The notes under the pieces: model-generated
Database searches by the model: none
Told to the model about the DNA's origin: nothing
What the model saw: only the letters and a program-made list of their open reading frames with translations
Translations under genes and position numbers: made by a program
Shown: piece after piece, positions 1-11,731 of the stretch
Layout of the letters: each line of letters opens with the position of its first letter
Position numbering within the stretch: position 1 is the first letter of the stretch
Origin: Symsagittifera roscoffensis
Taxonomy: Eukaryota; Xenacoelomorpha; Acoela; Convolutidae
Direction: 5' to 3'
DNA length: 64,000 nt
Assembly: GCF_963678635.1 (NCBI RefSeq)
Contig: NC_087071.1
Span: forward strand, 38,095,858-38,159,857

Positions 1-104
1 TTCTATATTAGTTAACACAAATCTCAAGGCAATGTTGATTTTTGCTGCACAATCAAGTTTTTCAAAGACTTGATCCAGTTTTCATTTAGCTCGGATACTT
101 TTTC

Positions 105-1179
105 TCACACGACACACACTTTGTTGATTTTGGGGTTGAGTTTATGGAAATTCTTTTCTTGCTGGTTGTAAGTACAATGATTACATTCCGGGTAAGAAGT
201 AATTCTTCGCACACACCTTTTGAGATAACGGGCTGCTTCGGACCTCCTATAATTTTTGTCACAATCCTCGCATTTCAAATTCTCATTCCTGTTGAACGAT
301 CGCATCTGAAAAAAATAGCATATGATTTAGCATGTACCAAAAAAAAATACATGGTACATGCTAAATTAAAATTGGGAGATTTAAAATGTCCCAAAAAAAG
401 TTAAAAGATTATTTTTACTTATTTGAATTGTCGTAAATATTTGAAAAAAACAGTTATCAACTAGTCTCCATCTTGAATGTCGATATAGTATATGAAGGTG
501 TTTTTCCCTACTACAGCTTTAACTATTGACAGGTTTTTCATCGAACTTCTACATAACTGTTTCGGATCACAAACCAGTTTTTCCAAAACACCATTAAAAA
601 TCTCGGAGGTGGATATTGCAAGATTAAATATTCCATGCAATTGAATTGTATGTCCTCGAAACAAACATAAGTTATCATTGTATGGTTGATGTCTCGAGTC
701 TGAAATCAAACAACTTACTTGATTATTTCTCAGAAGCGTTTCGGGAATCACTGAATCTGGACACCCCACGAATACGTTTTTCAGCAGTGCCGCAAAAAGG
801 GTTACATTAGTGATCAACTTGAATTGCCATTTTTGCCATTTTGTATTTTATCTATTTTGTGTACAAACTTCAATGATATCTTGCTTATTGACCTATTTCT
901 ATATACTTGTCAAGTCTGATTTAGTAAAAAGCAGCATAGACTCACCATTGAGTGTGTTTTTTTCAAAACATAGAAAAAACAACATTCGGCAGTTTCTATA
1001 TTGGTTAACACAAATCTCAAGGCAATGTTGATTTTTGCTGCACAATCAAGTTTTTCAAAGACTTGATCCAGTTTTTCATTAACTAGATTAGGATATAGTT
1101 TTGAAAGTTGAAAATTGAATAGCTGATGGCGTTCGTTTTCCATCTCATCATCTATCAGGAAAAGTTGGCAGGCCTTCAA
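105..1179 (-). pseudogene. Polinton-type DNA polymerase N-terminal fragment, unit 1 (broken)
   Basis: Read on minus there are three pieces in order. Positions 1179-910 hold a region with the run KLDCAAKINIALRFVLTN. Positions 817-461 hold a region with SRHQPYNDNLCLFRGHTIQL. Positions 305-105 hold a zinc-finger-like piece with CEDCDKNYRRSEAARYLKRC. From memory of the family, this order matches the region ahead of the exonuclease and polymerase domains in protein-primed family B polymerases of Polinton/Maverick-like elements of invertebrates. Stops and frame changes separate the pieces, and no exonuclease or polymerase motif follows, so this is a dead fragment. The family assignment rests on recognition, not a search. 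Confidence 0.6.
326..365. repeat. Perfect 13-bp inverted repeat, 14-nt loop
   Basis: The arms are tttagcatgtacc (326-338) and ggtacatgctaaa (353-365). The same palindrome recurs at 1543-1582 and 2761-2801, where the loop length changes but the arms stay perfect. It sits between the middle and finger pieces of each polymerase-derived unit, where family coding sequence would be expected, so it may be a small insertion that predates the duplication. Confidence 0.85.
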
Positions 1180-1321
1180 CTATTCTCGTAGCTGATCACT
1201 CTTTTCCTCGTTTTCCAAAATTTTATTCAAATGAGCAACAGAATCACTTGTTTTCCTCGCTTTCAACCCGTGCTCTTTTCTACGATGCTGTTGAAGTGAA
1301 TATTAGCTCGGATACTTTTTC

Positions 1322-2397
1322 TCACACGACACACACTTTGTTGATTTTGGGGTTGAGTTTATGGAAATTCTTTTCTTGCTGGTTGTAAGTACAATGATTA
1401 CATTCCGGGTAAGAAGTAATTCTTCGCACACACCTTTTGAGATAACGGGCTGCATCGGACCTCCTATAGTTTTTGTCACAATCCTCGCATTTCAAACTCT
1501 CATTCCTGTTGAACAAACGCATCTGAAAAAAATAGCATATGATTTAGCATGTACCAAAAAAAATTACATGGTACATGCTAAATTAAAATTGGGAGATTTA
1601 AAATGTCCCAAAAAAGTTAAAAGATTATTTTTACTTATTTGAATTGTCGTAAATATTTGAAAAAAAAAACAGTTATCAACTAGTCTCCATCTTGAATGTC
1701 GATATAGTATATGAAGGTGTTTTCCCTACTACAGCTTTAACTATTGACAGATTTTTCATCGAACTTCCACAAAATTGTTTCGGATCACAAACCAGTTTTT
1801 CCAAAACACCATTAAAAATCTCGGAGGTGGATATTGCAAGATTAATTGTTCCATGTAATTGAATTGTATGTCCTCGAAACAAACATAAGTTATCATTGTA
1901 TGGTTGATGTCTCGAGTCCGAAATCAAACAACTTAGTTGATTATTTCTCAGAAGTGGTTCGGGAATCACTGAATCTGGACACCCCACGAATACGTTTTTC
2001 AGCAGTGCCGCAAAAATTGTTACATTAGTGTTCAACTTGAATTGCCATTTTTGCCATTTTGTGTTTTATCTATTTTGTGTACAAACTTCAATGATATCTT
2101 GCTTATTGACCTATTTCTATATACTTGTCAAGTCTGATTTAGTACAAAGCAGCATAGACTCACCATTGAGTGTGTTATTTTCAATACATAGAAAAAACGA
2201 CATTCGCCAGTTTCTATATTGGTTAACACAAATCTCAAGGCAATGTTGATTTTTGCTGCACAATCAAGTTTTTCAAAGACTTGATCCAGTTTTTCATTAA
2301 CTAGATTAGGATATACTTTTGAAAGTTGAAAATTGAATAGCTGGTGGCGTTCGTTTTCCATCTCGCCATCTATCAGGAAAATTTGGGAGGCCTTCAA
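1322..2397 (-). pseudogene. Polinton-type DNA polymerase N-terminal fragment, unit 2 (broken)
   Basis: This is the second copy of the same three-piece arrangement: 2397-2128, 2035-1676 and 1522-1322 on minus. The middle piece keeps the cysteine-containing run LLKNVFVGCPDSVIPEPLL and the PYNDNLCLFRG run. The finger piece keeps C-x2-C followed by a C about 16 residues later. As in unit 1, frame breaks occur after the first piece and at the end of the middle piece, so the breaks predate the tandem duplication. No intact protein can be read. Confidence 0.6.
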
Positions 2398-2539
2398 CTA
2401 TTCTCGTAGCTGATCACTCTTCTCCTCGTTTTCCAAGATTTTATTCAATTGAGCAACAGAATCACTTGTTTTCCTCGCTTTCAACCCTTGATCTTTTCTA
2501 CGATGCTGTTGAAGTGAATATTAGCTCGGATACTTTTTC

Positions 2540-2740
2540 TCACACGACACACACTTTGTTGATTTTGGGGTTGAGTTTATGGAAATTCTTTTCTTGCTGG
2601 TTGTAAGTACAATGATTACATTCCGGGAAAGAAGTAATTCTTCGCACACACCTTTTGAGATAACGGGCTGCATCGGACATTCTATAATTTTTGTCACAAT
2701 CCTCGCATTTCAAACTCTCATTCCTGTTGAACGAACGCAT
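2540..2740 (-). pseudogene. Polinton-type DNA polymerase finger fragment, unit 3 (partial)
   Basis: Only the zinc-finger-like piece of a third unit is present (CEDCDKNYRMSDAARYLKRC on minus). It is followed downstream by the same hairpin and flank as the other units. Homology to the array stops at about 2,880, so the rest of this unit was lost or never copied. Confidence 0.6.
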
Positions 2741-2880
2741 CTGAAAAAAATAGCATATGATTTAGCATGTACCAAAAAAAAATTACATGGTACATGCTAA
2801 ATTAAAATTGGGAGATTTAAAATGTCCCAAAAAAAGTTAAAAGATGATTTTTACTTATTTGAATTGTCGTAAATATTTGA

Positions 2881-4889
2881 AAAAAACAGTTATCAATTAG
2901 TTATACAAAGTATGGAGCAATTGCTTTTAACAGAAAAGAAAATCAGAATAAAGTGAGTTTTTTTTACTGTTGCGTGAGAAATTTCCTTTTTTTTTAATCA
3001 GAGTCGAGTATTCTTTTAGGAATGTTGTTTGATCGAGATAAACCACAAAAATTCCAGCTTTTTCTTAAGAAGAACTCTTTTTATTTTCTTAAAAATCTTA
3101 ATCAGTGTTTGAAAAATGTCTATCAAAAATGTTTTGAATTTCCTCGAGTTACTTTACAAGAAAAAATAAACATCCAATTGATTTTCTTTTTGATAAAATA
3201 GATGTCGACTCTTACAATTTTCATAATTTTGGACGTTTGTATTGTACAAAATAGAGTTATCCGCTAAGTAAAAGTCTCTTTAGAGAAACTTACTCAACCA
3301 AAGATTTTACTTTTGTACTTAGTATTGAGTATCAAAGCTTTTAATTTACGGCTGATTTACACATGACAAGGAAAAAATCTTGTTTATTCTCTAAAAATTC
3401 GAAATGATAAAAGTCGTATGATAACATATCAAAGGCTCATTTTATCCCCTACCCGATTCCCAAATTTGTCAAAACTCCCTGCAAAGTTTTTTATTCATTA
3501 TTGAAAAATTCATCAACTTCGAGCTATCCTCTCAAGCTTACATCAATGTCATAGAACTAGACTATCTACTCAAAATTCAACATTTGCGTTGATTGTATAA
3601 GATTCAAGTAACCTGATAAAAAACACTCGCAGAGATGCAAATAGTTATAATTTTTTTCTTGTATTACTTAAATCGGAGATATTTATATTTTTTACGGCAA
3701 ACAACCTGTGATTATTCATTTTTGCTATTTCCTTTGTGTATGTTTCTACAAAATTGGAAGATTTGAGTCCTTAAGGGTCTTATTTTTGTATACACCACTA
3801 AAATAAAAAACTTGAGTCCTTACGGGTCTTCTTATTGTATACACCACTATAATAAAAATTGACATTTTTGTGATTGGAAACTACAATGTCTAAAAATATC
3901 CTAAAATGGAACTTTGCTTCTGATTGGACAAGACTTTAATATAAAATTTCCTTATAAGGGAGCAAAAATCTGATTGGACATGACTACAGAACAGTTAAGG
4001 AAAATCTATTTTGATTGGTTAAGCCCACACATTTGAGTTGAAGGTATCCCTCACTCTTAACTCAAAATTACTTTTAACTTAACTACCGTAGACTACTTCC
4101 TCTCTCAGCTTCAAATATTTTATTTTCAACTTAATAACAGTCAACTACCTCCTCTCTCAGCTCTAAATCTCTCTACCCTCTCAATATTTCCAAAATTTTC
4201 CCTAAATTTTTGAAAACAGTTCTTCTCATTTGTTCAAAAGATTCACGCAATCTCATTTGTTCAAAAAATTTCATTCTGTTTCTGAGCGAGTGTTTGTTAA
4301 ATTTATTAAGTGGAGATCTTCAAGAACTTCGGAAAGTAGATGTAGTAAAAAATCGACAAGAAATTTCAGAATGAACACAAAAAAGACCTGCTCTACACAA
4401 AAGAAGAACCTTTTGAAGTTCAACTAAAGGGTTACAATTGATATCTATTATTAGCCCATTTGTCATTAAACAATTTACATAGTATGAAACAGTTTGTTAT
4501 AATTCCGTACTCAGTTTATCACCCCAAAGTACACTTCCAAGAAAACTAATTTTGCAAAAGCAAGTAAAAGAGGAGATTGTGCCCAAAAACTTTATTCAAT
4601 TTATAGTAGTGTAAATGCAAGGTTGAAAACGAGTAATAAAAAGCACCTTATGGTTTAACTTAGAATTTTCCTAGAATTAAACAGAGTCGGTCAGAAAACA
4701 CCATACTAGATAATCGAGATACGAAAAAACCTATTGTAGATTTAATTGTCCACTAAAGCAAAAAACCTTGATTTTCCTGCTTTTTGCTTTACCCTTTTGG
4801 AAAATATCAAATTCCACTTGAACTTGTTGTCAACAAGAATGCTCGAGCAAAAGACAGAAGAAATTGGATCCCATTAAAAATCTCAAAAG
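2881..4889. other. Noncoding spacer with a short direct repeat
   Basis: I see no gene here. A 49-bp direct repeat lies at 3,763-3,859 (ttgagtccttaagggtctt and ttgagtccttacgggtctt, each followed by tgtatacaccacta). An imperfect pyrimidine-rich repeat lies around 4,080-4,180. A 65-codon Lys/Ser-rich frame at 4,230-4,427 looks like chance. Confidence 0.6.
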
Positions 4890-5750
4890 GTAAGACTAAA
4901 CAGATGGTATTCTAAGGGCAGAGCTGCGTACGGGTTTGTGCAAAAATTGTGTGAAGCAAGCGGTTCATCAAAAAAGAAAATAGATCAATTCTTACAAACC
5001 AAGACATCCTTTACAAAAATTGGTCCACCAATCAGGCGTTTCTGAAGACTTCAAGCTTTTTCAAAATATATCAATGCAATCTGGTGTCTGAACTTGGTTT
5101 TTTTAGATAAGTTAGCTAGTCAAAACAATGGGGTTAAATATTTATTAGTTGCTGAAGACACTTTTTGAGATATGTCAAACAAGGATAACAAAGTATGCCA
5201 AAGATATTTTGCAAGCTTTCAAAAATTTGAATTCTCGGAAAAACACTCCAAAAAAGCTTTTGATAGGGGAACAGAGAATGGAAAAATGGCGAAAAAAGTT
5301 GAAGGACATTGAACTTTTCTCAACAATGAGTGAAACAAAAGCTGCATTTGCAGAGAGAACAATTCAGTCATTAAAACATATAAAATATCGTTATATTGAT
5401 AAACATGGTGAAAAATTTGTTCCCAAATTGCAACAATTTGTTTCTAATATGAACTGTCGCAACAATTCGTCTAAAGAAAAATCTCCGAGAGATGTAAAAA
5501 AAAATAATTTTTGTGAATTTTGTATTACAAAACATTCATAAAAATTACTGAACTAAAACTCAAAATAGGGGATAGAGTGAGAATTTCGAAAAAATTATAT
5601 TCCGTTCTGAAAAAAAACAAACCACATTTTACCGATGAAAAATTGGAAATACCATCAATATTTTCAAAAAATCTGTCAACAAATATCATCAAAGATCTCA
5701 AAAAAGAAAAAATTCTAGGCAAATTTAACGAAAAAGAGCTGAGGTTATGA
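4890..5750 (+). pseudogene. Polinton-type DDE integrase, inactivated
   Basis: The frame from 4,921 reads SSKKKIDQFLQTKTSF, an N-terminal zinc-region tail typical of this retroviral-like integrase family. After a stop it continues with WCLNLVFLDKLASQNNGVKY (5,080-5,140), then the catalytic-glutamate segment SETKAAFAERTIQSLKHI (5,328 on). A frameshift at about 5,520-5,540 leads into a C-terminal DNA-binding segment with KIGDRVRIS and ILGKFNEKEL. The first catalytic Asp is replaced by Asn (codon AAC in LNL). The Asp expected in the second block is missing (LLIGEQRM). Only the Glu remains. Two lost catalytic residues plus stops and a frameshift mean it cannot work. It opens a collinear Polinton gene block on plus. 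Confidence 0.8.
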
Positions 5751-5789
5751 TCAGAATAAAGGTAAATCATTCATTTATTAACATTTTTA

Positions 5790-6540
5790 GTAATGGATTT
5801 ATTTTCTACTGAGCTAGTTTCTAGAGCTTCTTTTAAATGTTATCCGAATAGTAGTAATTCTTTTTTACCAATTTTCTACCAGAACAAATACATCTTAAAG
5901 GAGAACGGTTTACTTTCATAGATGGGAGAGAAAGCTCTAAGGAAAAAAGAAAAACTGAGCCGATGCATTTTGAAACCGGATTGTCTCCAACTATTGTTGA
6001 TATAATTGTAGCCATGAATGAAAAAAAAACGAAAAAGTATAGGTGCACAAAGATAAGAAAATGACGGAATTCATGTATCAGTAGATAAGATTACACCAAA
6101 ATTGCCATTCATTTACCTGAGGATCAATAAGTGTTTAGCAGTCTAAATGCTGATTTGAGGCATATTTTTGGTTGTGATTCAGAGCAAAATCAGACAGGGG
6201 TTTAAATGAGAGGAAAAGGACCATATTATCCTCAGTATTCTTACGACATTATAAGAATACATTCCCTGATGATATATAGTAATATTATAGATTATAAAAT
6301 AAAAGGTGATACAGAAACTTTTTCAACTCGTTGTATTCTTTTCATTTCCAAAGTCAAAACTGGACACATAAAGTTGACAGGACACTACATGAATTATCAA
6401 TCCTGTACAAATCTACAATTAAAAAGTTATTAGAAAATTCTTTCCATAGCATAAAAATTGAACTAAGGGACACTACAGGCGAATGAGTTCCTATTGTGTC
6501 CGTAGGAATTAAACGAGTTGTTTCACAAGATTTCTTTGAA
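5790..6540 (+). pseudogene. Polinton minor-capsid (penton)-like protein, degraded
   Basis: Frame-shifted pieces read TELVSRASFKCYPN (5,808 on), FIDGRESSKEKRKTEPM (about 5,915-5,965) and MRGKGPYYPQYSYDIIRIHS (6,206 on), ending near VPIVSVGIKR-like sequence at about 6,490-6,515. This protein commonly follows the integrase in invertebrate Polintons and is usually annotated as a minor capsid/penton single-jelly-roll protein. The function here is inferred from that order and from recognition of the family. Several stops and frame changes break it. Confidence 0.5.
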
Positions 6541-6559
6541 ATTTTTGATTTATAGTTCA

Positions 6560-6960
6560 TACGAAAGGATTGCTCAAAGTTCAGCTATTTTCCCCATTTT
6601 TCGTGGACATGCAAGACAGCGTAGAAGAAGTTTTGGTGCTGTTGCGCAAATTCTTGGGAGAACTTCAATCCTCTTTTTTGAAAAAAAAAATAGTCCCAAT
6701 TGCAAAAAATACTTGGAGCTGATTTTTTAAAGTTGCAGCACCACAGATTGGAGAGATCGTTAGTGGACAGAAAAAACTCGAAACAGTTGCAAAAGATGTT
6801 GGAACAAAAGCAGTTCAAGAACATTTGGGAGGTGGAAAAAAATCCAAGTATAGAGCTAGTAGAAGCATTTCTCGACAAAGTAGATCAAAAATCAGTCGCT
6901 TCCGCAAAGATAATTTTGACAAAAAAAATGAGTACAAATCAAAGTAGTCAATTTCGTTAC
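6560..6960 (+). pseudogene. Small basic Polinton protein, degraded
   Basis: Overlapping frames carry an Arg-rich start (RGHARQRRRSFGAVAQILGR, 6,598 on), a middle APQIGEIVSGQKKLETVAKD (about 6,740-6,800) and a Ser/Arg/Lys-rich end (SRSISRQSRSKISRFRKD, about 6,860-6,912). It lies between the minor and major capsid genes, where Polintons often encode a small basic virion-associated protein. Three frames are needed to read it, so it is broken. The exact family name is uncertain. Confidence 0.45.
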
Positions 6961-7024
6961 AGGGTTTTTACAAATTCTTCTTTTGAGATTTTGATAAAGT
7001 CCCAGTTTTGAAAACAATTTTGAC

Positions 7025-8170
7025 ATCTGACTCGCAAGAAGTATTTGTCAGTACTCCTCTAGATGGAAGCAGTATTTGAGTTTCAGACGGATCGTAATCT
7101 TTATTTCGATTTAAACTTCGGTTTAAAGCTTCAATTATTCAAAGGAAGGCTGTTTTGATGCTTTCAAAAAAGAAAAATCTGAACATAAAACAAAATCAGA
7201 GGATGAGTCAGATGAGGAAACAGAACCCTACTTAAGCTATGTAAGCAATCTACTACTCATTCTGGTCTCCAGTTGTGAAGATTATTTTAACAAAATAATG
7301 GTTTACAACGCCAATGGTTTATATCCTCATAAAGCAGAATTATCGAACGAACTTAACTCGTCCTAAAGCAGAATAACTCGAACGAACTTAGAAACAGTGA
7401 TAATGGGATAAATTTTTCACTCTAAGGGAGGCTTGCCATGGGTTTGATTACTCGTGAAAAATTGAAACTACCACAAACCAAAGTTGGAATTAAACTAATT
7501 CGAGCTATTGCTAATTTTTGAATGCTGTCTGATAATTCAAACTTTAGTCTGAAAATTGTTGATTTTTCGCTATTTAAAAGAAAAATTATAGCAGCTGATT
7601 CTAATCATCAATACTTGCAATGGAATCTGGAAAGGGAACATGCTCATTACAATTACGTGGAGAAACAATATTAAGATTCTTTATCATTCCATCTCGTCAA
7701 AACCAGTTTATTCGGAAAAATGTTTTCAAAAATGTTTACAATAAGGAGAATACCTGTTGCAATGAATACAAATTCAGCTGTTGCGGGATCTTTTCATAAA
7801 AATTTTTCCAACTATGAATACTTTCATTTGAGAGAGCTCGAAATTATTCGGGGTGGAAGAGCAACTGTTCGATTAGATACAACTTCTCCTTGTTGCCCTC
7901 ATGTTAACACAAGGGAAAGCAATGCAGTTTGAAGAAGATTTTCCAGCTCTTCTGATAGAAGGTTTTCCAAAATCACTATTTTCTTGGTTTTGACTTGACT
8001 TTACTACAGGATGCAGCTAAATAGGTGCATTATCCGGAACTTAGTTGAGAAAGCTTGAGATTAGAATTTTTTTTCCAGTTTCCCTTGAAGCAAGTAACGG
8101 AAGTGGTAGTCTTAGGAGAAAGACTATCAAATGTTCAAACTGACAAATTCAGAACAGTTGCTAAAAATGT
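7025..8170 (+). pseudogene. Polinton major capsid protein (double jelly roll), degraded
   Basis: Pieces in order include a region with KSEDESDEETEPYLSYVSN (about 7,190-7,245), SLKIVDFSLFKRKIIAADSN with HQYLQWNLER (about 7,545-7,640), RIPVAMNTNSAVAGSFHKN (7,750 on) and VTEVVVLGERLSNVQTDKFR (about 8,095-8,155). These conserved runs are recognisable in the major capsid protein of this Polinton lineage. At least five frameshifts or stops separate them. The 3' portion from about 7,955 is also present in the second copy of the 4.7-kb duplication. Confidence 0.6.
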
Positions 8171-8235
8171 TTAATTTGTATATTTTTTGGAACTTTTCAT
8201 TGTTATTGCCTCTGATTTTATCTATTTTGTTTTTC

Positions 8236-8830
8236 TTCAGAACTACATGACCTAGAAAAAAATATAGAAAATTTGTTTAATTGAAAACCCGAGAAACTTC
8301 AACAACCTAGACTGTGAAACAGTTTTCAATAACCTTTGTCCAGTACATAAGACTTGTGTATGGGACTTCGTTGAATCAACACCTAAATGCGTGTAAGACA
8401 TCAATCTTAATTTCTTAACTTAAAACGGATTATCAAGGTATAATTTCTTGTGTTTAAGATGTAAATCAACAAACAATTTCAGGGATGGATAATTTTCACT
8501 TTTGCAATTTATCGAAGGAATTCCTGAGCTCAGGCTCAAATATACGGGGTTTCCTCTGAAAAAGTTGCTCAACTAACAAAATAATCTTTTTCAATAATTA
8601 ATTCAATTCCCGACAATGATACAGGAGAACACTGAATCATAATTGCTCGATTGGACAAAACTTACTACTTTACTGATTCTTGGGAAAGTAAATATTTCAA
8701 CTACTTCTTTTTATAGAAAAAGTACCTGCGCATGGCTCAAAGGAAACTTCAAAAAACTGATAAACTTTGTAATTTTTAGCCTTTTTATTCAGCATTTCTT
8801 CTGTTTAATTTCTACACGAAGAACCTGAAT
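8236..8830 (+). pseudogene. Polinton adenain-like cysteine protease, copy A, dead
   Basis: This is the counterpart of the better copy at 13,296-13,890. It retains NPRNFNNLDCETVFNNLCPV near the start and FTDS around the catalytic Asp. The Trp codon after the expected catalytic His (GEH) has become TGA. The catalytic-Cys region reads LCNF followed by a stop. Family members cut capsid precursors. This copy cannot. Confidence 0.6.
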
Positions 8831-9539
8831 AGTTTTCCTGATGTTAATGTTTTGAATTTCATCAGTATTTATATGTAAGAATGCAGAAGGTTACTTTTTA
8901 AATGAATGTAAATTGTTGCAATAAAATTTTATATGATGTGGTGATTTTACTCTAACTGTAATTTTTATAAAATAACTTTTTACTTGTAATTGAACTTTTC
9001 GTTATTTTTTTATTAAGAAAATGAAATTTTGCATTTTGTGAAGTTCAGTCGAGAATATCCGGGAATTTGTAAGAAAATTTGCAAAAAAAAACGTATATTT
9101 TGTTGATACTGGGAGCAATAAATTCAATAAAAAATTAAAAAATTAATTTGAATGTGATTAATTATAACAATAATTGTGAACAGGACGTTTTTCCAGATAT
9201 TTCAAAGAGTTTACTCTGAGATCCACAGACTCAATCTTGTTCATTTTTGCCAGAGTAAAATTCTGAAGACATTCGGTGTAAAAAGATTTAGAAAAAATGA
9301 CAAATGGTGTAAAATTGAGAAAGAAGAAAGATGCAATTTTGCAGTGAATGGAAATTATGATTCACGAATTGAAATTGGAAATTTGAAAAATTCAACTGGC
9401 AATCAATTTGTAGTTTCAAAAATGAGCGAATGAATTTCGAAATTTTTCTATTATTGCCAAAACCTACCCCATTTTTTACACCAAACATTTCTCACGCTTC
9501 AGAAAACAAAAGTAATGTTTCGAGAAAGATTGCTTTTGG

Positions 9540-9895
9540 TGATTGGCGTCCATGCTCACAGTGGGGGGTGACATCTGGTGTTGAAATTTTGACGTAATAG
9601 CCAAAGAAAATTTTTTTAATTCCGACTCCTTCGCTTAAATAAACAAACATAAAATTTGCCTACAAACTTCAGCATCCTCATTCACCACGAGGGACAATAG
9701 CCTGAGAAGATTTTTAATTAAGTCCACTACCTCGCTTAAATAAACCAACAAAAAAAATGTTTACATACTTCAGCGTCCTCGCTCACCACGGAAGGGTAAC
9801 ATCCGTTGTTGCAAATTTGACATATTTGTCTCAGAAAAGTTTTGTTTAAGTCCACTACTTTGCTTTAATAAACAGATATGAAAATTTGACTGTAC
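9540..9895. repeat. Minisatellite, about 100-130-bp unit (copy A)
   Basis: Three degenerate units each contain a block like cttcagcgtcctcgctcaccacgg followed by tttgacat and cgcttaaataaac. The block starts at 9,668 and 9,768 with a more diverged one near 9,551. The matching array at 14,585-14,935 has its blocks 128 bp apart, so copy A has lost about 30 bp from a unit. Confidence 0.75.
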
Positions 9896-9899
9896 AAAA

Positions 9900-11700
9900 T
9901 TGAATTTTTTCTAAAGCTTACGATCTGAAGCTTACCGTCAAGAAAATTATCACATCATATTACCTACGGTTTTAAACATTCCTGTTTAGAATCTTTAGCC
10001 TTGCTGTATTGGTAAATTGGGCTCCAAAAACTTACCATCTCAAACTCTGAAACCTATAATCTTAATACATGGGAAATCTTTCTCTGTGTTAATAAATAGG
10101 GTTTTGACCGGATACCCTATAGCCCATGTTAAAACAATTGTGTTCAGCACCCCCCGAGATTAAATCAATCCAACATATACTACTACCAACAAACAATCAA
10201 AAAATTGTTTTCGCAACCAGCAATAATGAAAACCAACCTGCAGTGCAGCTAAACAAGAAATCTAGTTCGTTTCTCATCCCGAAACTAAATGTAAACTGTT
10301 TATATACAATAAATATAACCTGTATTTTCAACAAGTTTCTTGTGTAACTTTTTTTGGGTATTTTTTTTGATCTTTTAAACAGTTTAAAACCGCTGATGAT
10401 ACGATACAGAACTACTGTTATGACGGGTGGAAATTTTTTTTTTAATTTTGAAGTAAGAGTAACTTTTTAATTAAAAACTTCATCACAGGTGGTCACTTTG
10501 ATCATCGTTATGATTAAAAAATTCGTTTTTTGAAGTTTCCAGCAATTTTGTATTTTTGATATATTTACAATTGATTGCATTACGAGCCCAAACAGTGCAT
10601 TTTGTGAATGGTAGGCGGATTCCGCAACAAGGACGCTCCCTCTGTTCTGCTTTTGTTCTTTCAATTACTTAAATCGTTCCGAGAAATTTTTAACATGATT
10701 ATGTACTTGTCTTTGGAATCCAGAAACATACAGACACAATATTGTGCCTATCCAGTGCTCAGTTTGGCCTCGTAATATGGTTAGTTTCAAAGAAATGTGG
10801 AGTTACATGGTAATCAAACTAACAAATAATGAAAAGAAAAGCAACTGCATGGTTCACAAGTTAGAGCGGTGTACATCGTAAGCAAGATTCAAACAACGTC
10901 TTTAATACTCAATCATTATCAAATTAATCGTTCGATAATGATTGGAATTCAATTTATAATCAACTTATTGTGATCAAACATCAAATTATTAGCTCTAGTC
11001 TATTAATTTTGAACTAAAACTACTCAATTAAAATTTGCAAGCTTACATCACTTCTGCATCAAATTTTTGGTAATTCCATGTAGTTCTAGTCACATATGAT
11101 CATTGAAAAACTGTGATTTAAACTTCAATGTCCAAATTGATCTGGCAAGTTTTTTCGAGCACCAATTCATTGAAAGCGTAATCTAATATGGACATTCAAA
11201 TTGAGAACGAGAGTGAAACACCAATATTTATGGTTTCAGACTATCAAATTTTAAATTTCAAAATATGCTCAAAAGTAATAATAGTGAGACGAAGAGAAAC
11301 TGGTCAGTTTCACAATATAAAATTTTCGGTATAATTTGATTGAAATTGATCTGTTTGATTTTTTCAGTGATCCGTCCATAATGGTTTTTAAAAAACATAG
11401 CGATATAGTGAAAACAAAACATTAGCTGCTGTTGAAATGAAAAACATGACTTCATTGCTGTTTTAGCTTATTGTTGGTCTGTTAAATTGATTCAAGCGGA
11501 GCAAAGTTAATTTGCAAAATACTAATGCAATCAAAACAAAAATGGGAAAGTTACTAGAGATTATCATTAAGCTTGTCTGAAATCAGCAAATAATAGTTTC
11601 AAATGAACTTTCCAAATGATAATTCAGTCGTAATTTTGATCTTGTTAGATCCATTTCAGGATTCTAGATAAAATGAATGAGTAATAGTATAACTATAGCA
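9900..11700. other. Spacer of duplication copy A, no recognised gene
   Basis: This stretch and its partner at 14,936-16,800 hold no gene I recognise. A perfect 11-bp inverted repeat, caatcattatc (10,910-10,920) and gataatgattg (10,934-10,944), is slightly decayed in copy B near 16,000. Minus-strand frames at 10,467-10,664 and 15,588-15,881 partly match each other (for example HWIGTILCLYVSGFQRQV), but the frames differ between copies, so coding use is doubtful. Confidence 0.5.
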
Positions 11701-11731
11701 TAGCAACAGCAGACATCATTCTCATTAGCCC

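Larger units (their letters stand above)
1..2880. repeat. Tandem array of a 1,218-bp unit derived from a Polinton DNA polymerase gene
   Basis: The same block returns at a spacing of 1,217-1,218 bp: the zinc-finger piece lies at 105, 1322 and 2540. The copies differ by scattered substitutions and small indels. The first partial copy at the window start lacks about 240 bp between the polymerase-like segment and the text beginning near position 88. The array ends at about 2,880, where homology stops. Each unit carries only the 5' region of the gene, so this looks like local tandem duplication of a fragment and not repeated whole-element insertion. Confidence 0.9.

Noticed and set aside
9176-9433. 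85-codon plus ORF with a partner near 14,230-14,480
   Set aside because: Similar in both duplication copies, but an indel shifts the upstream part and changes are mostly amino-acid altering, as in neutral drift.
11258-11455. Minus ORFs at 11,258-11,455 and 16,348-16,539 as a conserved gene pair
   Set aside because: They match only because the segments are duplicated; stops and frames differ between copies.
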